29,561 bases of DNA, from assembly GCA_035499215.1 (NCBI GenBank), contig DATJZH010000194.1, positions 1 to 29,561 of the forward strand. Reading direction: 5' to 3'. The first letter of the stretch is position 1; each line of letters opens with the position of its first letter. The position numbers and the translations under genes were made by a program. The notes below the pieces were generated by a model. It saw nothing but the letters and a program-made list of their open reading frames with translations. It was not told the origin of the DNA and made no database searches. This document shows positions 22,509 to 29,561 of this stretch, piece by piece. The DNA is from DATJZH01 sp035499215. Lineage in GTDB: Bacteria > Actinomycetota > Actinomycetes > Streptosporangiales > Streptosporangiaceae.

Positions 22509-25500
22509 CCTTGAGCACCCCCTCGAGCTCGGCGAGGACCTGCTCATCCGTGAACAGGTGCTGCTGCATCGCTCCGGACGGGCAGGCTGCGACGCACACG
22601 CCGCACCCCTTGCAGAGCACCTCGTTGGTGATGGCGACGTTCCCGTCGGCGTCGAAGGACAGCGCACCGAACGGGCACAGGCCGATGCAGGTGCGGCAGC
22701 CGGAGCACCTCGCCGCGTCGACGAAAGCCGTGCTCGGCTCGAGTTCCACCGAGCCGCGATCGATCATCACCAGGGCCTCCGCCGCGGCAGCGCCCGCCTG
22801 GGCCACGGTGTCCGGGATGTCCTTGGGCCCCTGGCAGGCGCCGGCGATGAAGACGCCGTCGGTGAACGTGGACACGGGTGCGAGCTTCGGGTGCCGTTCG
22901 GTGAAGAAGCCCTCGGAGCTACAGCTGATGTTCAGCAGCCTGCGCATCTGCTCGGCGTCGGACTGCGGCTCCAGGGCCACCGCGAGCACGACCATGTCCA
23001 CCGGGATCTGCCGCACGACGCCGGCCAGGGTATCCTCCGCGCGCAGGACGAGTTTCCCCTCGGCGCCCGGCGAATCCGCCTCGTCGCTCACCTCGACGAC
23101 GCGGCCGCGGATGAGGCGCACCCCTTCCTTCATCACCTTCTCGTAGAACTCCTCGTAGCCCTTGCCCGGAGTCCGCATGTCGATGTAGAAGCTGTAAACC
23201 TCCGCCCCCGTGCGCTCCTTGATCAGGTGGGCCAGCTTCAGCGAGGACATACAGCACACCCGCGAGCAGTAGGGGTTGTACCTGGCGTCGCGCGAGCCGA
23301 CGCAGTGGATGATGCCGACCGTCCCGGGGCGCCCTCCGCCGCGCAGCACGATCTCGCCCTGGGTCGGGCCGGAGGCGTTGAGAAGGCGCTCCACCTCGGG
23401 AGCCGTGTAGACATTCGGGAACCTGCCGTAGCCGTACTCGGGGATCCGCCTGGCATCGAAGGGCTTGTAGCCGGTGGCCACGATGATCGCCCCGACGTCG
23501 AGCTCGACGTGCGTGTCACGCATCGCCAGGTCGATCGCGCCGGCCTCGCAGACCGCGATGCACTGCCCGCATTCGGAGCAGACGCCGCAGTCGAGGCACC
23601 GCCCGGCGCCTCGGCGCGCCTGCGCCTCGGTCAGCGGCAGCTCGAGTTCCGCGAAATCGGCCGGCGCGGCGGCAAACCGGGTGGCCGGCGTCGGCGGGTC
23701 CAGGCGGCCGCGGGCCGGATGCTGCTTCGCGAGCACATCGGCCGCTTCGACGACCGGCAGCGTCGCATCGAAGCTCGCCGGATCCAGGTCCTCTCCCCGC
23801 AGCCAGCGGTCGATCATGAAGGCGGCCCGCTGGCCGCGTCCCACCGCGTGCGCGATGTCGAGCGCGCCCGACACGACGTCGCCGGCGGCGAAGACGTACG
23901 GCACATCGGTCTGCAGCGTTCCCTGGTCGGCCCGGAGTGTCCCGTTCGCCGTCGTCCGCAGCCGTGGGCCGAGCGCCGTCGCTTCAGGGCTCAGCCCGAT
24001 CGCAGCGATCACCACCTCGCAGCCGATCACGAACTCGCTGCCGGGGACCGGCTCTGGCCGCCGGCGACCGGAGGCGTCAGGCGCGCCGAGCTCGGTCCGG
24101 ACGCAGCGCAGCCCGCAGACCCGCCCGTGCTCGTCGCCCACGACCTCGGCCGGCGCGACCTGGAAGCTGAATCTGGTGCTTTCGTGCTCGGCGGCGTCTA
24201 CCTCCTCCGGGTAGGCCGGCATCTCCTCGCGGCCGCGCCGGTACGCCACGGTCACTTCTGGCGCGCCGAGCCGCCGGGCCGTCCGCGCGGCATCGGTCAC
24301 CATGATCTCCTCCGGCTCGCCCGGCGCCTCGGGCGCGCCAAGCCGCCGGGCCGTCCGCGCGGCATCCATCGCCACGTTCCCGCCGCCCACGATGACGACC
24401 CGCTTGCCGGTCAGGCCCACCGCCTCGCCGCGCTTGGCCGCCTCGAGGAACTCCAGGCCGGACAGGACGCCGTCCAGGTCCGCACCCGGCACGCCGAGGC
24501 TGGTCGAGACCGGCGCGCCGGTGGCCACCAGGATCGCGTCGTACCCCTGGCGCCGCAGCCCTTCCAGGTTCGCGACCCGCGTGCTGGTGGCGATCTCCAC
24601 GCCCAGCGCGGTCACGTTCTCGATGTCCCGCTCCACCACCGAGGCCGGCAGCCGGTAGCCGGGGATGGCCAGCCGCAGCATGCCGCCAGGCTCGGGCGCT
24701 GCCTCGAAGATCTTGACGCGGTAGCCCTTGCGGGCGAGCTGCCAGGCAGCGGTCAGCCCGGCCGGGCCCGAGCCGACCACCGCGACCTGCCTGCCGTTCG
24801 GCGGGGCTACCTCGACGGAGGCAGACGTTCCCCGCCGGTGGTGGGCGTCCGCGATGAACCGCTTCAGCCGCCGGATCGGCAGCGGGCCCTCCAGGCTGGC
24901 CCTGGTGCACTCGGCCTCGCACTGCGCGTAGCAGGCCCGGCCCAGGCTCCCGACCAGTGGCGTCGCCTCGAGCACGAGGCTGAATGCCTTCTCGTACTCG
25001 CCCTTCCTGACCAGTGACACGTAGCCATGAGCCTTGATCCCGGCCGGGCAGCTGAACGTGCACCGCGAGGTGCCCGCGCGGTCGATGACCGGGAAGGCCG
25101 GCACGGCCTGCGGGAACGACTTGTAGACGACCGGCCGGGTGCCGAGGCCGTGGTCGAACTCCGACGCGATCCCGTCCCAGGTGCAGTTCTCGACGCAGAG
25201 GCTGCAGCCGGTGCAGGCGTCCTCGTTGATGTAGCGGGCCTTCCGTCGCACCTTGATCTTGAAGCTGCCCACATAGCCGGAGATCTCCTCCACCTCGCTG
25301 TAGGACAGCAGGTCGATGTTGGGGTGCTGGCCGACCTGCACCATCTTCGGGGTGAGTATGCAGGCGGCGCAGTCGAGTGTCGGGAAGGTCTTGTCGAACT
25401 TGGCCATCTGGCCGCCGATGCACGGCTCCCGCTCCACCAGGTAGACGTGCTTGCCGGCATCGGCGAGGGTGAGCGCCGCATGGATCCCGCCGATCCCGCC

Positions 25501-25980
25501 GCCGACGACGAGCACGTCCGGGCGGACCGGCGCGCGGCGCCGGTCCAGGTGCTCGTGCGCGGCAACCCGCCGCACCGCGCCCGCGACGAGCGCCTGGGCT
25601 TTCTCCGTCGCGTCGCCGTGATCGGCGGTTACCCAGCTCACGTGCTCGCGGATGCTCGCCATCTGGGAGTAGAAGGGGCTGATCCCGCCGGCCGCCGTTG
25701 CGCGGCGGAACGTCTCCCCGTGCATGAGCGGCGAGCACGAGGCAACGACGACCCGGTTCACCAGGCCGTCGCGGATGTCCTGCTTGATCAGCCCCTGGCC
25801 CGGGTCCGAGCACATGAACTTGTAATCGCGCGCGACCGCCACGCCGGGCAGCGTGGCGGCGGACGCGACCACGCGCTCGACATCGACCGTGGCGGCGATG
25901 TTCCGGCCGCAGTGACAGACATACACGCCGACCTTCGCGGGCTGCGCAGCCTGCGAGCAGTCTCCGTCAGGCCCGGACAT
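22501..25980 (-). CDS. hdrA: HdrA-like flavoprotein with an internal GltD/NfnB-like NAD(P)H module
   Basis: A 1159-residue fusion, far longer than ordinary HdrA (about 650). Residues 15-145 are the HdrA N-domain (VYVCHCGRNI). The FAD site is VVGGGIGGIHAA (158-169) followed by LDCAACILTPKM (202-213), and then a 4Fe-4S motif (C256, C259, C262, C266). Residues about 305-830 form a full GltD-type unit: C307 and C311 in CTFSCPAGIKAHGY, a Cys cluster (C350, C354, C358), a second FAD site VVGSGPAGLTAA (401-412) and a nucleotide site VIVGGGNVAMDAA (529-541). HdrA then resumes, with CLDCGVCSECGQC, IIVATGYKPFD, and C-terminal ferredoxin motifs CSGCRTCIGLC and CKGCGVCVAAC. It should exchange electrons among MvhD, HdrBC, ferredoxin and NAD(P)H (inference). 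The start ATG 25980 has GGGAGG upstream. It contains an in-frame duplicated 13-residue segment (539-551 and 563-575). Confidence 0.92.
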   Translation of the reverse strand: MSGPDGDCSQAAQPAKVGVYVCHCGRNIAATVDVERVVASAATLPGVAVARDYKFMCSDPGQGLIKQDIRDGLVNRVVVASCSPLMHGETFRRATAAGGISPFYSQMASIREHVSWVTADHGDATEKAQALVAGAVRRVAAHEHLDRRRAPVRPDVLVVGGGIGGIHAALTLADAGKHVYLVEREPCIGGQMAKFDKTFPTLDCAACILTPKMVQVGQHPNIDLLSYSEVEEISGYVGSFKIKVRRKARYINEDACTGCSLCVENCTWDGIASEFDHGLGTRPVVYKSFPQAVPAFPVIDRAGTSRCTFSCPAGIKAHGYVSLVRKGEYEKAFSLVLEATPLVGSLGRACYAQCEAECTRASLEGPLPIRRLKRFIADAHHRRGTSASVEVAPPNGRQVAVVGSGPAGLTAAWQLARKGYRVKIFEAAPEPGGMLRLAIPGYRLPASVVERDIENVTALGVEIATSTRVANLEGLRRQGYDAILVATGAPVSTSLGVPGADLDGVLSGLEFLEAAKRGEAVGLTGKRVVIVGGGNVAMDAARTARRLGAPEAPGEPEEIMVTDAARTARRLGAPEVTVAYRRGREEMPAYPEEVDAAEHESTRFSFQVAPAEVVGDEHGRVCGLRCVRTELGAPDASGRRRPEPVPGSEFVIGCEVVIAAIGLSPEATALGPRLRTTANGTLRADQGTLQTDVPYVFAAGDVVSGALDIAHAVGRGQRAAFMIDRWLRGEDLDPASFDATLPVVEAADVLAKQHPARGRLDPPTPATRFAAAPADFAELELPLTEAQARRGAGRCLDCGVCSECGQCIAVCEAGAIDLAMRDTHVELDVGAIIVATGYKPFDARRIPEYGYGRFPNVYTAPEVERLLNASGPTQGEIVLRGGGRPGTVGIIHCVGSRDARYNPYCSRVCCMSSLKLAHLIKERTGAEVYSFYIDMRTPGKGYEEFYEKVMKEGVRLIRGRVVEVSDEADSPGAEGKLVLRAEDTLAGVVRQIPVDMVVLAVALEPQSDAEQMRRLLNISCSSEGFFTERHPKLAPVSTFTDGVFIAGACQGPKDIPDTVAQAGAAAAEALVMIDRGSVELEPSTAFVDAARCSGCRTCIGLCPFGALSFDADGNVAITNEVLCKGCGVCVAACPSGAMQQHLFTDEQVLAELEGVLKGV
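24260..24366. repeat. 35-bp near-perfect direct repeat, 72-nt period, inside hdrA
   Basis: Copies lie at 24260-24294 and 24332-24366 and differ at one base. Each encodes DAARTARRLGAPE in the NAD(P)H-binding part of the GltD-like module. The period of 72 nt is exactly 24 codons, so the frame is kept. Ordinary GltD proteins have this segment once, so one unit plus an 11-residue linker is an extra insertion. Confidence 0.88.
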
Positions 25981-26887
25981 GGGCACCTCCCTGCGCCGCT
26001 GCGGGATCCGGCAGCCGCCAGTGCAGCATCCGGTTAGCGCCGAGCGCCCGCTCGTCGAGCCCGAGAGCGGTGCCAAGCAATTGGGTGAAGAAGCCGACCG
26101 ACAGGTCGATGTGCTCATCGAAAGTGCGGTTCATCTGGTGCTGGAACGCCTCGAGGTTGAACTGGCACAGCGGGCAGACCGTGGCGATCGCTTGCGCGCC
26201 GCGCCGCTTGGCGTCCTTCAGCAGCCGGTGGCTGAGCCGCAGCGTCGCCTCGGGCAGCGCGCCGATGAGCGGGCCGCCGCAGTAGCAGGAACCGCCGCAG
26301 CAGCGCGTCCGCAGCGGCCATTCGATGGGCTCGGCGCCGACCGCCGCCAGCAGCCGCTCCATTGACGTCGGCGCGCGCCGGTCATCGAACATCGCGTACG
26401 GGCGCACCAGCAGGCAGCCGTAGTAGCAGGCGACCCGCAGTCCCCCGAGCGGCCGGACGGCGGCTTCAGCGACCCGGTCGAGTCCGATGTCGTTCACGAG
26501 CACGTCCAGCGGGTGCCGTGGCCGGGCCCGGCCCTGGTACCGCAGCCCGGCCGCCCCGAGCGCCCCGCCGACACGAGCGGCCATCGCCCCGCCGTCCGCG
26601 AGCGCGCGCTCGGTCTTGAGCAGCGCGCGGTAGCAGCCCGCGCACGGGGCAATGACGTCGACCGGCCCTGTGCCGGGCTGCGCGTCCTCCGCTAGCGCGA
26701 GGTTGCGGGCAGACAGGGCGGCCGCTTTGGCGGCATCGACGGCGGGGTAGCCCGAGGCGCCGCAGCAGTTCCAGTCCTCGAGCTCGTCAAGGCCGGTCCC
26801 GAGCGCCCCGAACACCGCCCGCAGCGACTCCTCATAGGACCGGCCGGTCCCCTTCGCCGAGCATCCGGGATAGTAGGCGTAACTCAT
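25967..26887 (-). CDS. hdrB: HdrB-like subunit with two CCG domains (disulfide-reductase catalytic subunit)
   Basis: A 306-residue protein with the cysteine-rich CCG motif twice. The first is C9, C41-C42 (WNCCGASGYP) and C82-x2-C85 (APCAGCYRALL). The second is C154 (RVACYYGC), C196-C197 (TRCCGGSCYCGG) and C238-x2-C241 (CPLCQFNLE). In methanogen HdrB these motifs bind two noncubane [4Fe-4S] clusters that reduce the CoM-S-S-CoB heterodisulfide; both sites look complete here. An actinomycete has no known CoM/CoB pair, so the true substrate is unknown. The start ATG 26887 overlaps the hdrC stop as ATGA, and the 3' end overlaps hdrA by 14 nt. Confidence 0.93.
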   Translation of the reverse strand: MSYAYYPGCSAKGTGRSYEESLRAVFGALGTGLDELEDWNCCGASGYPAVDAAKAAALSARNLALAEDAQPGTGPVDVIAPCAGCYRALLKTERALADGGAMAARVGGALGAAGLRYQGRARPRHPLDVLVNDIGLDRVAEAAVRPLGGLRVACYYGCLLVRPYAMFDDRRAPTSMERLLAAVGAEPIEWPLRTRCCGGSCYCGGPLIGALPEATLRLSHRLLKDAKRRGAQAIATVCPLCQFNLEAFQHQMNRTFDEHIDLSVGFFTQLLGTALGLDERALGANRMLHWRLPDPAAAQGGAHVRA

Positions 26888-27447
26888 GCGTGCTCCCCAG
26901 TCGTCACATCGAGGGCGTCGAGGACCTTCCGTAGCTGCGCCGGTTTGCGCACCGACTCGGGCCGCAGCGGCAGCCTGCCCCGCCGTATCAGGCGCAGCGC
27001 CACCGGCGCGTACCGCACCAGCTGGAGCGGGCGGGTCCGCAGGTACAGAGACAGCGAGAGCCACGCCTCGCTGCTGCGCCCCCGCTTGTCAACGGTGCGG
27101 ACGAACTGGCGCGCCAGGACAGGGGTGATGAACCGTCGCGGGTACACGCCGGTGCGCATGGACTCCCGCTTCAGCGCGTAGATCGACTCGGTCAGCGGGA
27201 GCTGCTTCGGGCATTCGACCGTGCACGCGTAGCAAGACGTGCAGACCCAGATGGCGCGGCTGCGCAGGACATCGTCCTGGCCTCCGGCCGTCATCATCGC
27301 GTTGAGGACCCGCGGAGAATGGTCCATGTACTCGATCAGCGGGCAGACGACACTGCACGTGCCGCACTGTATGCAAAATTGCGGCAGGACCCGGTCGGCT
27401 GCGCCCAGGGCCCGGCCTGGTGCCAGCTCTGGTGACGACTTGCTCAC
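26884..27447 (-). CDS. hdrC: HdrC-like ferredoxin subunit
   Basis: A 187-residue iron-sulfur protein with two classical 4Fe-4S motifs: CIQCGTCSVVC (C25, C28, C31, C35) and CTSCYACTVEC (C69, C72, C75, C79). It wires HdrA to HdrB. The C-terminal half is basic and helical (LYLRTRPLQLVRYAPVALRL) without a clear membrane span. The start is GTG 27447 with GGGAGG just upstream; the frame is open much further 5' but that part is Arg/Pro-rich and unlike the family. It is the first gene of the operon. The three DosR-like boxes lie 80-140 nt upstream. Confidence 0.93.
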   Translation of the reverse strand: MSKSSPELAPGRALGAADRVLPQFCIQCGTCSVVCPLIEYMDHSPRVLNAMMTAGGQDDVLRSRAIWVCTSCYACTVECPKQLPLTESIYALKRESMRTGVYPRRFITPVLARQFVRTVDKRGRSSEAWLSLSLYLRTRPLQLVRYAPVALRLIRRGRLPLRPESVRKPAQLRKVLDALDVTTGEHA

Positions 27448-27937
27448 GGGGCACCTCCCTGCTCTGGCACGTGACCAGGGCTCGAGCTCCTCCTCGCAAG
27501 GTCTCGCTGATTCCCCGGTTCTGAAAGGGGTCAAAGGGTCTGTCTGATAGGGGCCCAAAGGGCCAGTCCCGACGAGCCCAAAGTCACATTGCCGCTGAGC
27601 TGGCCACACGGGGGTAACTGGTGCGGGTGCCCCGTTCTGCCACAGCATGCCTGCGCTCGGTCTGATCACCGGCGGCCGGGTGCGCGGCGGGCTCGGAGCA
27701 CGGGCCCGACGGGCCCGAACCTGCAAGCCGCCGCGCCCGCACCTCGATCTCCGCCGGCTTACGCTGATGTCGTGCTCGCGGACAGGATTGTCGTGTTCGC
27801 GGACAGGAATGTCGCGCCGCTGCAAGGCAGCGCCAGCATGCCCGGTGTCTAGCGAGGGGCCGGGCCCTGACGGGCTTGGCGCTGGCGCTGGCGCACGCTC
27901 AGAGCGCGGTCTTGCCGGACCGCGTAATCCACCGCCG
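27448..27937. other. 490-nt control region upstream of the hdr-mvh operon
   Basis: No gene could be supported here. The half nearest hdrC carries three related CAAAG-centred boxes (annotated separately). The half nearest the isomerase-like gene has a run with repeated GCTCGCGGACAGG / GTTCGCGGACAGG words (about 27774-27806), which form short imperfect direct repeats. No convincing -10/-35 pair was identified. The neighbouring isomerase-like gene is also on the minus strand, so its transcript ends in this region. Confidence 0.5.
27527..27587 (-). promoter_or_regulatory. Three phased DosR/DevR-like boxes upstream of hdrC
   Basis: On the coding strand the boxes are GTGACTTTGGGCTC (27587-27574), GGCCCTTTGGGCCC (27564-27551) and GACCCTTTGACCCC (27540-27527), spaced 23 and 24 nt. 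Against the degenerate DosR core GGGACTTTNGNCCC they match about 12, 12 and 10 of 14 positions. DosR-family regulators induce hydrogenases and CBS/stress proteins during hypoxia in mycobacteria. No DosR gene is in the window, so this remains a pattern-based proposal. Confidence 0.4.
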
Positions 27938-28237
27938 CTACTCGGGCTGCGCCTCGCCGATCATGGTCGGCGCGAGCATCTCGGCCAGTGCGAGCACCTC
28001 ATAGCTGGAGATGTTGTAGAGGGGAGCCTGCGCGAGGAGGTTGTCGAGTTCCTCGTTGGAGTCGACGTTGTAGATCCAGGCGCCGCCATGGCCACCCACC
28101 AGGTGGTACCGCGCCTCAAGCTTGCCCGCCGCCAGCAACCGGGCGCCGTAGTCCTGCTGCCGGAAAACGGCCCGGGCCACGTCCTGGGACGCCCGGCTTA
28201 GCTCCAGCTTCCAGAGGACCAGGAACTTGCCAGCCAT
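27938..28237 (-). CDS. Muconolactone-isomerase-like small protein
   Basis: A 99-residue protein starting MAGKFLVLWKLE, with AGKLEARYHLVGGHGGAWIYNVDSNEELDNLLAQAPL in the middle as two separate strands and a helix, and ending in a Tyr/Glu helix. The KLEARYxxxG and DSxEELxxLLxxxPL pattern is that of muconolactone delta-isomerase-fold proteins (ferredoxin-like decamers). The fold is used by non-catabolic relatives too, and no aromatic-degradation genes are nearby, so the reaction is not assured. The start ATG 28237 has AGGAGG 5 nt upstream, and ATG 28240 is too close to that site. The long upstream extension of the frame was rejected. Confidence 0.65.
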   Translation of the reverse strand: MAGKFLVLWKLELSRASQDVARAVFRQQDYGARLLAAGKLEARYHLVGGHGGAWIYNVDSNEELDNLLAQAPLYNISSYEVLALAEMLAPTMIGEAQPE

Positions 28238-28599
28238 CATCTCCTCCTCGGTGGAGCCGCCAGGCAATGCGAATCTGCACCGAAGCCTAGCGCCGTCGGG
28301 GCCCTCCCCGGCACCGCGGCATTCCGGCCGCGGACCAGCCCCTTCGGCCACTTGCCGTGCCTGAACCATGGTGCAAGGCTGAGTCATGGACGAGGCGGCC
28401 CGGGCGCAGGAAAGGCGGACATGATGCTGTAGTCGGCCTGACCGGGGGCTGGCCCGTTACGAACGGGTGAGATTACCCTCGCCGCTCTCTGTCGCCCCCG
28501 GGCTGGCGCGACGACGGGCATGACGCGTAGCGTCGGCGGGCCGTGTGCCAGCTGCGGACACTGGTCGACCGTGACCGATGAGCGCTGAAGGGGTGTGTG
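28238..28599. other. 362-nt divergent intergenic region between the isomerase-like gene and hypC
   Basis: No gene is supported. A perfect palindrome CCCGTT-ACG-AACGGG lies at 28453-28467, about 133 nt before hypC, and could be an operator or a small hairpin. The hypC ribosome site AAGGGG lies at 28588-28593. No DosR-like box comparable with the hdrC set was found here. Confidence 0.5.
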
Positions 28600-28872
28600 A
28601 TGTGCCTGGGCATACCTGGTGAGGTAACCGAGCTCCTCGCTGGCCAGCCCGATCTGGCCAAGGTGGAGGTGAGCGGCATCCGGCGGGTGATTAACGTCGC
28701 TCTGCTCGCCGACGACCCGCCCGCACCTGGCGAGTGGGTGTTGATCCATGTCGGCTTCGCCCTGTCGAAGATTGACGAGAACGAGGCCGCGGAGGCCCTG
28801 AAGTTCCTGGCGGGGGTCGGTCAGGCCTATGCGGACGAGCTCGCCGGTCTGGCGCAATCACGGATCGAATGA
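28600..28872 (+). CDS. hypC: HypC/HupF hydrogenase assembly chaperone
   Basis: A 90-residue HypC-family protein. The hallmark N-terminus MCLGIPGEV places the essential Cys2, which carries the Fe(CN)2CO unit with HypD and hands it to the large-subunit precursor. WVLIHVGFALSKIDENEA matches the conserved GxxVLVHVGFAxxxxDE part. I chose ATG 28600 rather than the GTG one codon earlier because Met-Cys must be the N-terminus; AAGGGG precedes it. It is separated from the hydrogenase operon by about 1.1 kb and lies on the opposite strand. HypD, HypE and HypF are not within the window. It probably serves MvhA, but another hydrogenase elsewhere could also use it. Confidence 0.94.
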   Translation: MCLGIPGEVTELLAGQPDLAKVEVSGIRRVINVALLADDPPAPGEWVLIHVGFALSKIDENEAAEALKFLAGVGQAYADELAGLAQSRIE

Positions 28873-29132
28873 GGCATCGCCGTCGTGCGCTGCCAGCAGG
28901 CCAGCGCCCGGCGAGACGAGATCTGGCTGCTGGCCGACGAGGTCGATATCGCCGTCCACGGTGAAAGACCTGCCGGCCGGCCAGCCGGACGGCAGCGTGC
29001 TCGCGGCGACCCCGCAACCAGAGGGCGCGGCTTGACCCCGCCGCCAGCATAAATCTGATCTTGCTCGCCGCATTTGCGTCGCACGCTCTGCGGCCCTCGC
29101 GCACTGCCCCACGGCCGTCGTAACCTGAGCGT

Positions 29133-29498
29133 GTGGACCTGCCCGCGTGCTACGCCTTATCGGAGCCGACTGAGCTGGCTGTCCCGGACGGGCTGCGTGA
29201 CAAGGGCGTCACTCAGTCGGTGCAGTGGCCGTGCCTTGATCCGGATTGCCCGCTTGCTGTCGGCGGTAAGCCGGTGATGTCCGGCCGCCTAGTGACGTTC
29301 ATCTCCGCATCAGGCCGCGCGCACGCACTCTGGCGCGGCTCACGATCGGTGGCGCACCTGCGGCTGCTGCCGGATGGCCCGGTCACGGCGCCGCAGCCGG
29401 CTGTCTGGACGCATGGCGCGATGATCTGCAACGATCCGGCCTGCCCGGATTACGGACTAAGCGTGCATGAGGTAGTCATCTCGCCGCCCGCGCCTTGA
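29133..29498 (+). CDS. Hypothetical protein with two CX4C motifs
   Basis: A 121-residue protein that I do not recognise. It has two similar motifs, CLDPDC (C34-C39) and CNDPAC (C99-C104), about 65 residues apart. They could together bind one metal ion in a ribbon-like fold (inference). Between them is a beta-rich part (VMSGRLVTFISASGRAHALW). There is no signal peptide or membrane segment. The start is GTG 29133, and GTG 29131 is in another frame. It lies 260 nt after hypC on the same strand. A possible 53-codon frame from 28884 in that gap was not convincing enough to list separately. Confidence 0.5.
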   Translation: MDLPACYALSEPTELAVPDGLRDKGVTQSVQWPCLDPDCPLAVGGKPVMSGRLVTFISASGRAHALWRGSRSVAHLRLLPDGPVTAPQPAVWTHGAMICNDPACPDYGLSVHEVVISPPAP

Positions 29499-29561
29499 TC
29501 GGATGTCGTCTGCAGCGAGCGCCGGGGCAGTTCTGAAGCGGACGGTGCCGGGCCTCATGGC

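Noticed and set aside
22312..25017. A 901-codon open frame on the plus strand
   Set aside because: It lies antisense to hdrA, whose cluster motifs and domain order are unmistakable. The plus frame is open only because of high third-position GC, and its Arg/His/Pro-rich product resembles no protein.
28884..29050. A roughly 53-codon plus-strand GTG frame after hypC
   Set aside because: The first part looks mildly protein-like (RRDEIWLLADEVDIAV), but there is no ribosome site and the rest is Arg/Pro/Gly-rich. The evidence is too weak to annotate.
1..29561. tRNA, rRNA and CRISPR arrays
   Set aside because: No cloverleaf with a TTC-type T-loop, no rRNA-like stretch and no regularly spaced repeat-spacer series was seen on either strand.

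Overview
The window is high-GC DNA with dense coding and frequent GTG and TTG starts. It reads as a soil-type actinomycete chromosome. Supporting signs are an ImuA/ImuB/DnaE2 mutasome, a DUF222/HNH (13E12-type) gene, a match to the actinobacterial PafBC (RecA-NDp) promoter motif, a mycobacterial-style LexA box and an MptB-like glycosyltransferase. The genus cannot be fixed from the sequence.

Layout. Positions 1-430 hold the end of a minus-strand gene that runs off the window, plus a 24-bp direct repeat. Positions 433-2818 (+) encode a polytopic GT-C mannosyltransferase-like protein and a SAM methyltransferase. Positions 2990-11476 (-) are the DNA-damage mutagenesis region in the order imuA, 40-codon bridge ORF, imuB, HNH gene, dnaE2. 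imuA has a promoter whose spacer contains a LexA box, and its mRNA is probably leaderless. The HNH-dnaE2 pair has its own PafBC-type promoter. Positions 11568-13971 (-) hold a DUF1330-like protein, a HAD phosphatase and a GalT-like protein. Positions 14190-15484 (+) encode a CBS-pair protein and a Mut7-C protein. Positions 15498-16927 (-) hold a cyclic-nucleotide-domain histidine kinase behind an 11-residue leader ORF. Positions 17449-18660 (+) encode a GNAT/FemAB-like acyltransferase.

The most notable part is an eight-gene minus-strand operon at 27447-18715: hdrC-hdrB-hdrA-mvhD-mvhG-mvhA-protease-hypA. Every junction overlaps or is 2 nt apart. It encodes a soluble group-3c-like [NiFe] hydrogenase coupled to a heterodisulfide-reductase-like HdrABC module, an arrangement best known from methanogens and anaerobic sulfate reducers. 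HdrA carries a whole GltD/NfnB-like flavoprotein inserted inside it, so the complex probably also exchanges electrons with NAD(P)H. Three DosR-like boxes spaced 23-24 nt lie 80-140 nt upstream of hdrC and suggest hypoxic control. hypC lies further right on the plus strand (28600-28872). hypB, hypD, hypE and hypF are not in the window. The remaining right-end genes are a muconolactone-isomerase-like protein and a hypothetical protein with two CX4C motifs.
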